Shown: one piece after another, positions 34,441 through 43,718 of the stretch | Position numbering within the stretch: position 1 is the stretch's first letter | Layout of the letters: each line of letters begins with the position of its first letter | Source of the DNA: Pseudoalteromonas sp. Scap06 | GTDB lineage: Bacteria > Pseudomonadota > Gammaproteobacteria > Enterobacterales > Alteromonadaceae | DNA length: 64,000 bases | NCBI RefSeq assembly: GCF_013394165.1 | Contig: NZ_CP041330.1 | Span: 1,666,501-1,730,500, forward strand | Direction of reading: 5' to 3' | The notes under the pieces: generated by a model | What the model was told of the DNA's origin: nothing | Seen by the model: the letters and a program-made list of their open reading frames with translations, nothing else | Database searches by the model: none | Program-made: the position numbers and the translations under genes

Positions 34441-34687
34441 AATTATCCCCTTGGCGAAGGCCTTACAATTTTTTACGTTTTGTTCATGCTTGGTTTTGTG
34501 TGCGGCGGTTACTCTTTAAATTAAGTAACCGCCACCCGCCGCCAAGCGAATAAAGCAGTCGTGCGACTGCTTCGTAAGGGATGATAGTCAAGTGCGCATT
34601 ACTAGGTCAAGTACTCAGGACTAATGCAATAGTGATTGACTACGACTATAATCAAAATACCGACACGCCAAGACGGACACAAAACGT
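34441..34687. promoter_or_regulatory. Divergent control region, possible replication origin
   Basis: Two perfect inverted repeats lie here: GGCGGTTAC / GTAACCGCC (34504-34512, 34525-34533) and AAGCAGTC / GACTGCTT (34553-34560, 34565-34572, loop GTGC). GTCAAGT occurs twice, 19 bases apart (34587, 34606), as tandem operators might. A consensus TATAAT at 34647-34652 could be the -10 of the rightward regulator. The region separates divergent early operon and regulator; hairpins of this type are also usual at rolling-circle origins. Confidence 0.6.
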
Positions 34688-34966
34688 ATGAAAATAACCA
34701 ACTCACTTGAGCTTTTAGAATGGTTTAAGAGCACCGCAGATATTGACTCTGACTATATGGTTAGCAAACTGACTGGTATATCAAAACAAGCAGTTAGCAA
34801 TGTTAGAACGGGGAAAGGTGAATTTAAGGACTATACTTCACTAAAGCTTTTATTAATCGCAGACCACCCTAAACCATTGGAAACAATGGCCTTATTGGAG
34901 GCTTATAAGGCTGAATTTAAAGGTGATAATGACCTCGCTGAAATTTGGCGTAAAAGCGTTGCTTAA
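34688..34966 (+). CDS. Helix-turn-helix phage regulator (DUF3693-like)
   Basis: A 92-residue DNA-binding protein. The helix-turn-helix is at residues 22-45 (YMVSKLTGISKQAVSNVRTG), followed by LKLLLIADHPKPLETMALLEAYKAE, as in the DUF3693 phage repressor-like proteins. It is transcribed rightward, away from the replication operon, so it is the best candidate for the lysogeny repressor. A hairpin terminator follows. Confidence 0.75.
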   Translation: MKITNSLELLEWFKSTADIDSDYMVSKLTGISKQAVSNVRTGKGEFKDYTSLKLLLIADHPKPLETMALLEAYKAEFKGDNDLAEIWRKSVA

Positions 34967-35008
34967 GTGATTTTTACCCCCGTCAAAATGTCGTTACTAT
35001 TATCGGTA

Positions 35009-35034
35009 AATGTAGGGCCCTTGCGGCCTACATT
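35009..35034 (+). terminator. Terminator after the right-end regulator
   Basis: AATGTAGG and CCTACATT pair around a ten-base loop with AAAATC after. It is the last feature inside the prophage before the right attachment site. Confidence 0.7.
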
Positions 35035-35041
35035 AAAATCA

Positions 35042-35069
35042 AAGGCTTACGATTTATATTATGTTAAAT
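35042..35069 (+). repeat. Right dif-like attachment site of the prophage
   Basis: XerC half AAGGCTTACGA, centre TTTATA, XerD half TTATGTTAAAT. The final 18 bases are identical to the left site; the XerC halves differ, as expected after Xer recombination between a chromosomal and a phage site. Confidence 0.8.
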
Positions 35070-35210
35070 AAGATAAGAGTGTACTTTATCAAACCAACTA
35101 TTGGCAATTAGGTCACTTATAAACACGGTATTTTAGCCCTTTTATCGCATAATATTTATATTCAATAAAATGCTCTACTTTATTAAATATAAAAACTCTG
35201 TAATGACATT

Positions 35211-35611
35211 TTAATTAACCAAACTATTTAGCTCATCAATTAATTGCTTAAGCTGTTTAGTTTCGTCGCTTAGCTTTTGCTGATACTTTTCAACTTTGCC
35301 ATGCTTACCTTGGCGCTTAGCTTTTTTAAGATCGATTTTATATTCTTCAATTTCTGAATTTGTATCATCTATTTTTTGTTGTAACTCTGCTTTTAATCCA
35401 TCATTGGTACAATATGCGTTTATGTTATTAAGTGCTTTATTAAGACCTGCAACTTTGTGTGAATTACCTTGGCGTTTTGAAGCTAATAACTCGAGGTTAA
35501 CTTCACAGGCTTTTTCGCACATCCCGTTAAATCTGCACAATCATCTTTGGCCAATACGACTGTTGAACCGGCTAATAAAAAACTTATTGTAATACCTTTA
35601 ATAATTGTCAT
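35211..35611 (-). pseudogene. YqjC-like (DUF1090) periplasmic coiled-coil protein, frameshifted
   Basis: A signal peptide reading frame starts at 35611 (MTIIKGITISFLLAGSTVVL, then AKDDCADLTGCAKK). The family's mature sequence, ACEVNLELLASKRQGNSHKV, CTNDGLKAELQQKID and a charged coiled coil, continues in another frame to 35211. The frames would join if the A-run at 35511-35515 (minus strand) had six bases rather than five. So one base is missing in a homopolymer: a true mutation, slippage or sequencing error. The gene is 141 bases from the prophage end. The remaining ORF starting at 35540 lacks a signal peptide. Confidence 0.8.
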
Positions 35612-35662
35612 TTTATAATTTTTATTATCTCGCATTGTTCATTATTCCCATTTAATTAGTCG

Positions 35663-36631
35663 TTAGCGACAAAATACAGATAACAGCCCTTGCAGCTCTT
35701 CATTTATAACATGTTGTTTTACAACACCTTGAATAGGAGTATTTGAAGCTGTGTTATTTAAAATACCCACCATTTTAGCGCTTTCTCCAGCACATAAAGC
35801 CTTAACACTGTGTACGCCTAATCTTATTGCTAACATACGATCCGCAGCCGATGGGTTTCCGCCGCGCTGTAAGTGCCCTAGCTTGGTTACACGTAAATCT
35901 ATACTTGGATTTACGGCAGTTATTTTTTCACATACATATTCAACACCATTTTCATCGCCCTCAGATACCACCACGATAAATGCGTGTTCGCTATGATAAT
36001 CGCTAATCTTTAGCAATAAATCATCGATATCTTTGTCATTTTCAGGGATCAATACTGAATCTGCACCAGAGGTTAAACCGGCATAAGTGCCAATATATCC
36101 GGAATCACGCCCCATAACTTCAATAACAAACACCCTATTATGTGATTCTGCAGTATCTCTAATATTATCAATACATTGCATTGATGTGTTTACTGCCGTA
36201 TCAAATCCTAAGGTGTAATCTGTGCCTGCAATATCGTTATCTATGGTGCCAGGAATGCCAATATAAGGGATATTGGTTATGTGTGATAACCATAAACAGC
36301 CTCTAAAAGAGCCATCGCCACCTATGACAATTAAGGCATCAATATTATTATGTTCAATTGTAGCTAAAGCTTGCTGTCTACCTGCCTCCGTTCTAAATCT
36401 TTCACTGCGTGCGGTTTTTAAAACGGTACCACCCAAGTGCATACTCTGTTGCAGGTTTTTACAATCAAGTGTCACTAAATCATTATCAATTAAACCCTCA
36501 TATCCTTTTCGAACTCCTGACACTTTTATGCCTTGTTGTTGAGCGGTTTTTACGATGGCAAATAAAGCGGTGTTCATTCCCGGAGCATCACCTCCAGAGG
36601 TAAGCACGGCAATATGATGAATTGGTTGCAT
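35663..36631 (-). CDS. pfkA: ATP-dependent 6-phosphofructokinase
   Basis: A 322-residue enzyme that phosphorylates fructose 6-phosphate in glycolysis. Motifs are complete: TSGGDAPGMNTALFAIV, the ATP site IGGDGSFRG (Gly at the ATP-type position), catalytic GTIDNDIAGTDYTLGFDTA, and VIEVMGRDSGYIG for the sugar phosphate. Length matches E. coli PfkA. It is monocistronic, next to the frameshifted yqjC-like gene and the prophage's right end. Confidence 0.95.
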   Translation of the reverse strand: MQPIHHIAVLTSGGDAPGMNTALFAIVKTAQQQGIKVSGVRKGYEGLIDNDLVTLDCKNLQQSMHLGGTVLKTARSERFRTEAGRQQALATIEHNNIDALIVIGGDGSFRGCLWLSHITNIPYIGIPGTIDNDIAGTDYTLGFDTAVNTSMQCIDNIRDTAESHNRVFVIEVMGRDSGYIGTYAGLTSGADSVLIPENDKDIDDLLLKISDYHSEHAFIVVVSEGDENGVEYVCEKITAVNPSIDLRVTKLGHLQRGGNPSAADRMLAIRLGVHSVKALCAGESAKMVGILNNTASNTPIQGVVKQHVINEELQGLLSVFCR

Positions 36632-36814
36632 CGGTTCACGTCCTTAAAGCAAGCTATACATTAAAATGATAATAGCTGTTTATTGTTAGGCAGTGTTAAC
36701 TAAGTGCAGTTAAGTTGATCTAGTTATGCGTTATTAAACAATATTTTTCATAACAATAGAGGGAAGTATTTATATTGGCATGCTAACTTGCTATCAACAT
36801 GCCGTGGTTAACTA

Positions 36815-37387
36815 TTAATGTAGAGCAGCAGTAAACGGTATATTTTTACAAATTTCTGCTTCTATTATTAATAACTCTTCTAAACGATCATCAACTTCTT
36901 GTTTATCAAAGTATTCGTAAGCAAGTTCAACAAATAGATTTTTATGTTTTTCTTCAGACTTGGCTATCGCAACATAAAAATCTTTTTCTTTTCCTTCAGG
37001 TAAAGCTTCAGCAACTAAAGAAAAACGTTCGTGTCCCCTCGCCTCAATTACACCGCCAACAAGTAGCCTGTCCATTAAAAAACCATCGCGACCATGTCTA
37101 AAGTGTGCGCGAATTTGTTTAATGTAAGGGTCTTTTTTATCGTCACCTAAATTAGTATCACGCTCAATGAGTAATTTCAGCACTTGCTTGAAATGAATTA
37201 ACTCTTCTAAGGCTAAGTCAGTCATGGCTTTAACTAATTTACGCTTATCAGGGTAATGTGAAAGCATAGACATAGCCATGCCCGATGCTTTTTTTTCAGC
37301 AGCAGCGTGGTCTTGTAAAAAAGTTTCAAAGTCGGCTAAAACAACTTCGGTCCATTCAAATGGCGTGTGGTATTTTAATTCAAACAT
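36815..37387 (-). CDS. miaE: tRNA-(ms2io6A37) hydroxylase
   Basis: A 190-residue diiron, ferritin-like enzyme that hydroxylates ms2i6A at tRNA position 37. Ligands are visible in the helices EKKASGMAMSMLSHYPDK, LEELIHFKQV, EARGHERFSLV and KSEEKHKNLF, at normal spacing. It is close to a minus-strand sulfotransferase gene but has its own 5' gap. Confidence 0.93.
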   Translation of the reverse strand: MFELKYHTPFEWTEVVLADFETFLQDHAAAEKKASGMAMSMLSHYPDKRKLVKAMTDLALEELIHFKQVLKLLIERDTNLGDDKKDPYIKQIRAHFRHGRDGFLMDRLLVGGVIEARGHERFSLVAEALPEGKEKDFYVAIAKSEEKHKNLFVELAYEYFDKQEVDDRLEELLIIEAEICKNIPFTAALH

Positions 37388-37455
37388 ATGGATACAACTT
37401 ATAAAATAATGCGTGGATTTTAGCGTATTTAAAAATAAAAATCTTTGCTCGCGGT

Positions 37456-38094
37456 TTAAATTTGTCTCTCATAAGGTAAAAATTTATCTATCCGCCCTTT
37501 CGCTGTCGATTCAATTTTTAATGGATGTTTTATATCATTCCACGCGGTGACCTTACCCCCCATATTCATTTTTTCAAAACCATTTAACTCAGAGGTAATA
37601 TTTAAAAAATCACAAAGCTGACTAAAACTGTTAGGGTTGGCAATATCTATCGCTAAAAAATCATCTTCTCGATTACTAAAATAAGCCTTAGCATTATTAA
37701 TGTGTACGTTATAACAATCAGTTAAATACTGGTCGTTATTTATATTCTCTAGTGAAAAGTCTTTAAATGTATTTAAATAACAGCGCTTTAAATGAATGTT
37801 AAAGCCACCATCTGCACGGGTTAAATTAGTGTGCATTCGCTGTAAAAGCTGTCTTATTGATGGTATCCATGCAGTAAGCTCTCGCTCTAAATATATAAAT
37901 TTTGCGCCAGGATAGTATTTATCTAATACTTTAAAATCGTTAAATATGGGAGTGTCTGCAATTGCGACCGCATTATCAAAACAGGCGGTAGTGTATGCAG
38001 TATGAGCAGTTGGTATACCAAAATGTAAAAATGCATTGCATACACTGGTGGTACCGGTTCGCGGTAAGCCAATAATAAATATTTTTTGTTTCAT
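37456..38094 (-). CDS. Sulfotransferase-family protein
   Basis: A 212-residue protein with the PAPS-binding loop near the start (IIGLPRTGTTSVCNAFLHFG) and an inner segment FIYLERELTAWIPSIRQLLQ resembling the 3'-phosphate region (usually RDP...S). The second motif is weak, so the true donor is uncertain. It lies six bases after the substrate-binding protein gene, so they share a transcript. Confidence 0.7.
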   Translation of the reverse strand: MKQKIFIIGLPRTGTTSVCNAFLHFGIPTAHTAYTTACFDNAVAIADTPIFNDFKVLDKYYPGAKFIYLERELTAWIPSIRQLLQRMHTNLTRADGGFNIHLKRCYLNTFKDFSLENINNDQYLTDCYNVHINNAKAYFSNREDDFLAIDIANPNSFSQLCDFLNITSELNGFEKMNMGGKVTAWNDIKHPLKIESTAKGRIDKFLPYERQI

Positions 38095-38100
38095 GGGGTT

Positions 38101-38997
38101 TTACATGTCTTTTTCTGAAAACCAAAGTGAAGTATTATCAAGTGGTGTTAGTAATGGTAAGTTTTTGTTTTCTAATCTAATAATAATCTTATTTTTGATA
38201 TCTGCGTGCTCAATGGCACTGCGATGATACGCATTAAATAAGCGATCAAACTCGCCATTTTTACGCATGACCGCTAAGCCATTTTCAACAGCATAGGCCA
38301 ACTCGGGCGTATCTTTACTAAAAAAGAAGTAAATTGCACTTGGGTATTGCAGTATTAACTGAGGAAGAGTTGTAAGTTTTGCATCACCTTTAAAGGTATT
38401 TAGCTCCGTTTCAACCTCAAGCAACGAACGAGGAAATACATCGCCCCTGCCTTTAATTAACATATTAAACAAAGAGCTGTATTCAATTGATGTTACTACA
38501 GGTAAACCGCTATCTAATAATATTTGTGTATCAGGCCAATCATGTCCCTGTATAAAATGTACTTGTTTGAAATCGCTCAGACTATTCATGCTTGAAAAAC
38601 TATTGAGCTTATTTTGTGTGGTTACCAATAAGCGCCACCCGTATAAACCTTTAAAAATAGGCACTCTTACGGGCAATAGCTCTTTTTCTCGCTGCTGTGA
38701 AGTCATGGTCCATGCAACGTTGACTTCATCATTATGTATAATTTGTTTTAATGAGCGGCTTTGAGGCATAGAAATACTCGATGCTTTTAATGTATATTTT
38801 GCGCCGCTGTATTGTAAGGCCGTTCTCAATAAAACTAACGGATAAAGAATTTCATCTTCACCAACTCGCATCGTTTTTGGATAAACATAATTTAAACAAT
38901 CAATACTTTGATTGCTATTGTCATTTTCTATTGCCCATACAAATGACGCCAACGAAGTGGCAAAACATAAGCTTATAAAAACAATAGCGAATCGCAT
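38101..38997 (-). CDS. Periplasmic solute-binding protein-like (SBP family 3)
   Basis: A 298-residue protein with signal peptide (MRFAIVFISLCFATSLASFV). The fold is that of amino-acid-type binding proteins: TMTSQQREKELLPVRVPIFK, a hinge region and the C-terminal YAVENGLAVMRKNGEFDRLF. Similar stand-alone proteins without transport partners are common in Alteromonadales and may be sensory or enzymatic. No ABC permease is nearby. Confidence 0.75.
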   Translation of the reverse strand: MRFAIVFISLCFATSLASFVWAIENDNSNQSIDCLNYVYPKTMRVGEDEILYPLVLLRTALQYSGAKYTLKASSISMPQSRSLKQIIHNDEVNVAWTMTSQQREKELLPVRVPIFKGLYGWRLLVTTQNKLNSFSSMNSLSDFKQVHFIQGHDWPDTQILLDSGLPVVTSIEYSSLFNMLIKGRGDVFPRSLLEVETELNTFKGDAKLTTLPQLILQYPSAIYFFFSKDTPELAYAVENGLAVMRKNGEFDRLFNAYHRSAIEHADIKNKIIIRLENKNLPLLTPLDNTSLWFSEKDM

Positions 38998-39003
38998 CTT
39001 TAT

Positions 39004-39411
39004 TTATCGACTTAACAATAAAATTAAGGAACTTACAAAAAGAATAGCAAAAGTCATCATCATACTTAATACACGTGCTTTTAGATTGTTAGTACTAATA
39101 GCTGAGCCATGAAGTGCACGGCTTATAAATAGCAAACCGCCAAGTGCATGCATATAATGACTTGCTAAGCCTTGATACTCTAATAAGAAGAGTAAAATTA
39201 GGCTAATTGGTACATACTCAATAAAATTCCCATGAGCTCGAGTTGCACGTTCAAGCTCAGGATGACTCCCATTACCAAGTGAAATGCCTTCAGACTTGCG
39301 TATTTTTACAACATTAATACTCAGGTAAATATAATATAGTGCCAGTAAAGCCGCATAACTCGATATAATCACAGTATTTTTCCATTTAATTTTTAAGCAA
39401 TAATAACACAT
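39004..39411 (-). CDS. MAPEG-family membrane protein
   Basis: Up to 135 residues with four membrane helices. The MAPEG pattern is clear: VKIRKSEGISLGNGSHPELE, then RATRAHGNFIEYVPISLILL (E.A.RAH.N..E..P). Bacterial members are glutathione-related or of unknown function. The ATG at 39411 gives a hydrophilic 13-residue start; a GTG at 39372, after TGGAAAAATACT, gives the usual family length and may be the true start. It lies just before the SBP gene (six bases). Confidence 0.85.
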   Translation of the reverse strand: MCYYCLKIKWKNTVIISSYAALLALYYIYLSINVVKIRKSEGISLGNGSHPELERATRAHGNFIEYVPISLILLFLLEYQGLASHYMHALGGLLFISRALHGSAISTNNLKARVLSMMMTFAILFVSSLILLLSR

Positions 39412-39494
39412 AACTTAAGCTGTAAAATCACTTACTTTAGTATCAAATATGCTAGAGTGATTTATAGATTGGTATCGTAATAAGTAAGGATAAT

Positions 39495-40856
39495 ATGTAT
39501 TTAAGAACAAAAATAACCAATAGCTACCGCGAAATAATTAACAGTATTGGGTTTTATCCCTCATTATTATCTGTTGCTTTTTTATTTTTTGCCGTACTGA
39601 CAATGTCAGTCGAGTACTTAGCCCCCATCGGAAAACTTAAATCACTAATTTCATTTATATTAGTTGATAGCGCAGAAAACGCACGTACCATTTTAAGCAC
39701 CCTCGCTGGCAGCATTATTTCGTTAACCGTATTTAGTTTTTCTATGGTGATGGTGGTATTAAATTCAGCCAGTGCTAGCTTATCCCCCCGAGTTGTTCCT
39801 GGGCTCATTACCCGTAAATCACACCAAATGGTATTAGGGTTTTATTTGGGTAGTATTATTTATTCAATAATAATGCTGATAAATATCAACAAACTCGATA
39901 ATGGTAATACCGCGATTCCCTCACTTGGCGTATTGTTTGCGCTTGTTTTTGGGTTAATATCTTTAGGATTATTTGTATTTTTTATTCATTCTATTTCAAA
40001 AGCAATACAAGTAGATAACGTATTAAATGGCTTGTTTAGGCAAACAAAAAAAGAAATTCAAGACATTATCAATATGCAAGACGAAAACCCCGTTGATAAC
40101 TTTCCCGAGTTTTCAAACTGGCATTCAATAAACAGTACAACCGAGGGTTACTACAAAGGGGTTCATTCTAATAAATTATGTGCCCTACTAGCAGATGAAA
40201 ATATTGAGCTGTTTATTACGGTTAAGCAAGGTTATTTTACAGTTAAAGGTTACCCGTTTTTAAAGTGTAATAAGGACATATCTGAGAACGAAGAGTTAAT
40301 TGAGAAAATTTTAGATTGTTTTATTTTTTATATAGAAGAATACATTAGCGACCATTACCGCTATGGGTTAACACAAATATCAGAAATTGCCGTAAAAGCT
40401 ATGAGCCCAGGAATAAACGATCCGGGTACTGCCGTTAAATCTATTGATATGCTCAGTATATTATTAATAGAACGACTAAAGATTAATGCAATAAATTATT
40501 CATGCTATCAAAAAGATGAGCAACCATTGTTGTACTTTCATGAAACCAGTTTTGATGAACTGCTTCATGATAACTTCACCCCTTTACGCAATTATGCAAA
40601 AGCCGATGCCTATGTAATGACTAACGTTATTGAAGCATTTAAAAATATTTTATTTATTGCTAATGAGAATGTGGATGCACGAAACAGTGTGTTTAATTAT
40701 TTAAATGCCATTGTTGATGATATTAATCAGCACATAGTTAACGAATACGATCGTCAAGAGATTAGTAATATGCTGTATGCCATTGTGCGTATTAGTGAAT
40801 CACAAGGAAAGCAGTTGGTGGCACGATTTGAGCGCCACCCATCTATAAGCGCTTAA
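39495..40856 (+). CDS. DUF2254 family membrane protein
   Basis: A 453-residue protein with four membrane segments in the first 170 residues and a long cytoplasmic tail. Family blocks include ILSTLAGSIISLTVFSFSMV, QMVLGFYLGSIIYSI and DYR-like YGLTQISEIAVKAMSPGIND with PGTA following. The role is unknown. The gene is divergent from the MAPEG gene and meets the SIMPL gene tail-to-tail with a four-base overlap. Confidence 0.9.
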   Translation: MYLRTKITNSYREIINSIGFYPSLLSVAFLFFAVLTMSVEYLAPIGKLKSLISFILVDSAENARTILSTLAGSIISLTVFSFSMVMVVLNSASASLSPRVVPGLITRKSHQMVLGFYLGSIIYSIIMLININKLDNGNTAIPSLGVLFALVFGLISLGLFVFFIHSISKAIQVDNVLNGLFRQTKKEIQDIINMQDENPVDNFPEFSNWHSINSTTEGYYKGVHSNKLCALLADENIELFITVKQGYFTVKGYPFLKCNKDISENEELIEKILDCFIFYIEEYISDHYRYGLTQISEIAVKAMSPGINDPGTAVKSIDMLSILLIERLKINAINYSCYQKDEQPLLYFHETSFDELLHDNFTPLRNYAKADAYVMTNVIEAFKNILFIANENVDARNSVFNYLNAIVDDINQHIVNEYDRQEISNMLYAIVRISESQGKQLVARFERHPSISA

Positions 40857-41563
40857 TCAATATAATAAATTGCGTAACTTGATGCGCTTATTGTAATTTC
40901 ACCAGCATGATATGCATCGGGTACATAGTTACTCGGTGCACCATCAGCCATCATTACTTTTTCACTGCGCATGTAAGGTACTGATGGCATATCAAGCGGA
41001 CTTAAAGACGCACTATATAAGCCTTTCAATTCAACATCAAAATCAGCACTTAACTCTTTTGCCGCTGCTTTAGCTTGTTTAATAGCTAATTTTTGTGCTT
41101 TTTTGTGCAGCTCATCATAGTTGCTCGCTAAAAACTGCGTTTGTCTAATTTCATTAATACCGTTATTAACTAAACTTTGTAAAAGCTCAGGGTATTTATT
41201 AATCGCTGAGAGTTTAATTGTAAGCGTTCTGGATACTTTAAACCCGGTAAACTCTTGCTTACCTGTTTCGCGGTTATATTGATTATCACGATAGATTGAG
41301 ATTTGACCAGCATTAATATCTGCATCAGCTACGCCTAGTTTTTTTACTAAACTAATTGCACTGGCCATAGTCGTATCAGTTTGTTTTTTTGCGGCAATTA
41401 AGTTTTTATCTATTTCCGTAATACCCACTGTTAATAAAACATGATCTGGCATAGTCGTTACCGATGCTTCACCTTTTACATAGATATGAGGCTCTTCAGG
41501 GGCATTAGTTGCATAGGCTGACGTGCTTAGCAAAGCAGCCGTTAAAATCGAAAGTGTTTTCAT
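40853..41563 (-). CDS. SIMPL domain (DUF541) exported protein
   Basis: A 236-residue protein with signal peptide (MKTLSILTAALLSTSAYA). The SIMPL pattern is IYVKGEASVTTMPDHVLLTV then KLGVADADINAGQISIYRD and the C-terminal EITISASSYAIYYI. Family members form periplasmic rings and have been tied to oxidative stress tolerance in E. coli (YggE); the assignment to that role here is by family only. Confidence 0.9.
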   Translation of the reverse strand: MKTLSILTAALLSTSAYATNAPEEPHIYVKGEASVTTMPDHVLLTVGITEIDKNLIAAKKQTDTTMASAISLVKKLGVADADINAGQISIYRDNQYNRETGKQEFTGFKVSRTLTIKLSAINKYPELLQSLVNNGINEIRQTQFLASNYDELHKKAQKLAIKQAKAAAKELSADFDVELKGLYSASLSPLDMPSVPYMRSEKVMMADGAPSNYVPDAYHAGEITISASSYAIYYID

Positions 41564-41632
41564 AGTTCTATCCTTTTAAATTGATTGCCTTAGTTAACAC
41601 CTTATGTGGTTAATTGCAGATGAACAAGCATA

Positions 41633-41658
41633 AAAAAACAGGCAAAAGCCTGTTTTTT
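41633..41658 (-). terminator. Terminator of the malic enzyme gene
   Basis: AAAAAACAGGC, loop AAAA, GCCTGTTTTTT: a perfect 11-bp stem with A/T tails, 13 bases past the stop of the minus-strand gene. Confidence 0.95.
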
Positions 41659-41670
41659 AGTAATGAAGCA

Positions 41671-43365
41671 TTAAATGCTGCAACGCTTGTAGTTACGATA
41701 CTTTGGTAACCAGTAGTTTCTGTCGATGGCTGCCCACAGAGCATCATCTGAAATCTCAAGCGCAACGCCCTCTTCAATTGCTTTTTTAGCGACTGCAAAT
41801 GCAATACGTTTACTTAGTGTTTCAATTTCTGTTAGCGCAGGTAATAAGCTACCTTTGCCCGTATTAGCTAATGGTGATGACTCTGCCAACATTTCACTCG
41901 ACATTATTAGCATCGCATCGGTAATACGCGTTGCTTTAGCAGCAATTACACCTAAGCCAATACCTGGGAAAATGTAGCTGTTATTACATTGAGGAATTGG
42001 GTAAGTAACGCCGTTATAAACAACAGGCTCAAATGGGCTACCTGTAGCTACAATCGCTTTACCATCAGTCCATTTAATAACATCTTTTGGGTAAGCTTCT
42101 ACCTGTTTAGATGGATTACTTAACGGGAAAATAATAGGTGCTTCACAGTTTGCGTGCATAGCGCGAATAACTTGCTCAGTGAATAAGCCCGGTTGACCTG
42201 ATACACCAATTAAAATATCTGGTTCTGCACAGTGCATTACATCTAATAATGACGCGTATTCGCCGCTGTAAGTCCAATCGGCTAGGCAGCTCGTTGGTTG
42301 CGCTAACATTTGTTGGAAGTCGCGTAAGCCTTCCATGCCATCAGTTAATAAACCAAAACGGTCAACCATAAATACTTGGCTGCGAGCTTGTGCTTCACTG
42401 ATACCTTCGGCCACCATAGTGCTAACAATTTGTTCAGCAATACCACAGCCTGCAGATCCTGCGCCTACAAACACAACTTTTTGAGTCGAAAGTTTAGCGC
42501 CTTTAACACGACACGCTGCTAATAAAGACCCCACAGTAACCGATGCAGTACCTTGAATGTCATCATTAAAGCTACAAATTTCATTACGGTAACGCTTTAA
42601 TAATGGCATAGCATTTGGTTGTGCAAAGTCTTCAAATTGCAGTAACACGCTTGGCCAACGACGCTTAACCGCTTTAATGAATAAATCTAAAAACTCATCG
42701 TACTCATCTTGCGCAATACGCTTATGGCGTGCACCCATGTACATTGGGTCGTTTAATAGTTTTTCGTTATTCGTGCCTACATCAAGCATAACCGGTAATG
42801 TATACGCTGGGCTAATACCACCACAGGCGGTATATAAAGAGAGCTTACCAATTGGAATACCCATACCGCCAATACCTTGGTCACCTAAACCTAAAATACG
42901 TTCGCCATCGGTAACCACGATAACTTTAACTTTACCTTTAGTGGCATTACGTAAAATATCGTCGATTTGGAAACGATCTTCATAGGAAATAAACAAACCA
43001 CGTGCACTGCGGTAAATATCAGAAAATTTTTCACAGGCATCACCCACAGTTGGGGTGTAAATAATAGGCATCATTTCTTCAATATGATCACGCACTAAAC
43101 GATAGTAAAGCGTTTCGTTATTGTCTTGAATAGCGCGTAAATAAATGTGCTTATTTAAATTGTCATTAAAACTTGAGTATTGTTGGTAACAACGCTCAAC
43201 TTGTTCTTCTATTGTTTCGTAACGAGGAGGAAGTAAACCTGCAAGATTAAAGTTTTCACGTTCTTTTTGGCTAAAAGCACTTCCTTTATTCAATAATGGG
43301 GTTTCAATTAGGCCTGGGCCAGAATAAGGAATATAAAGATAATTAGGATCGGTATTTGTAGTCAT
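41671..43365 (-). CDS. maeA: NAD-dependent malic enzyme
   Basis: A 564-residue cytosolic enzyme converting malate to pyruvate and CO2. Motifs are intact: substrate region [32 protein letters not shown], metal/active site [25 protein letters not shown] and the dinucleotide fold [17 protein letters not shown]. Length and motif wording fit the SfcA/MaeA (NAD) class. It is monocistronic. Confidence 0.94.
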   Translation of the reverse strand: MTTNTDPNYLYIPYSGPGLIETPLLNKGSAFSQKERENFNLAGLLPPRYETIEEQVERCYQQYSSFNDNLNKHIYLRAIQDNNETLYYRLVRDHIEEMMPIIYTPTVGDACEKFSDIYRSARGLFISYEDRFQIDDILRNATKGKVKVIVVTDGERILGLGDQGIGGMGIPIGKLSLYTACGGISPAYTLPVMLDVGTNNEKLLNDPMYMGARHKRIAQDEYDEFLDLFIKAVKRRWPSVLLQFEDFAQPNAMPLLKRYRNEICSFNDDIQGTASVTVGSLLAACRVKGAKLSTQKVVFVGAGSAGCGIAEQIVSTMVAEGISEAQARSQVFMVDRFGLLTDGMEGLRDFQQMLAQPTSCLADWTYSGEYASLLDVMHCAEPDILIGVSGQPGLFTEQVIRAMHANCEAPIIFPLSNPSKQVEAYPKDVIKWTDGKAIVATGSPFEPVVYNGVTYPIPQCNNSYIFPGIGLGVIAAKATRITDAMLIMSSEMLAESSPLANTGKGSLLPALTEIETLSKRIAFAVAKKAIEEGVALEISDDALWAAIDRNYWLPKYRNYKRCSI

Positions 43366-43718
43366 ATTTCCAAGCTTTACTGAATCTTAAATAATGATCT
43401 GCCATTATCATTGTTAAAGGCTAAATTGCAATGACATTTAAGCTTGTCAGACCATTGAAAATGTTCAAATACAAGCGCTACTTTAGTATAAAGCCACTCA
43501 TATTTGGTGAATATGTTAGCTGCCGATTGTGGATTTAAAAATTAAACGCACATTAAACAAACGATTTCTTTTTTAATGGTAACAACACTGACGGCTATTT
43601 TTAGATTTGCTAATTTTTTACGTTAGTTAACATGCTATTTTCAATCAAATAGTTATTAACTATTAATCTGTTATATTTAAAACAGCAGGCAGCAAACCTG
43701 CTGTTTATTATACATGTT
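43366..43718. other. Intergenic region with the ggt terminator
   Basis: 353 bases, AT-rich. AACAGCAGG / CCTGCTGTT (43681-43689, 43697-43705) with T-rich flank is the terminator for the leftward ggt gene. The rest holds the malic enzyme promoter; no other gene was seen. Confidence 0.6.

Larger units (their letters stand above)
22778..35069. mobile_element. Corticovirus (PM2-like) prophage between two dif-like sites
   Basis: The unit from one core repeat to the next is 12,264 bases, close to the 10-kb PM2 genome. It carries a rolling-circle initiator, packaging ATPase, PM2-type major capsid protein, at least five small proteins with one membrane helix, a candidate spike, a muramidase-like protein and a candidate holin, but no integrase or transposase. 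Most genes run leftward; two putative regulators face right, one at each end. Overlapping stop/start codons throughout, the intact main ORFs and the matched ends suggest a functional element. Confidence 0.92.

Noticed and set aside
35145..35175. A second dif-looking string just right of the prophage (TATCGCATAA, then ATTTATATTC and AATAAAAT).
   Set aside because: The centre would be eight bases, the XerD half does not match TTATGTTAAAT, and the region is simply AT-rich.
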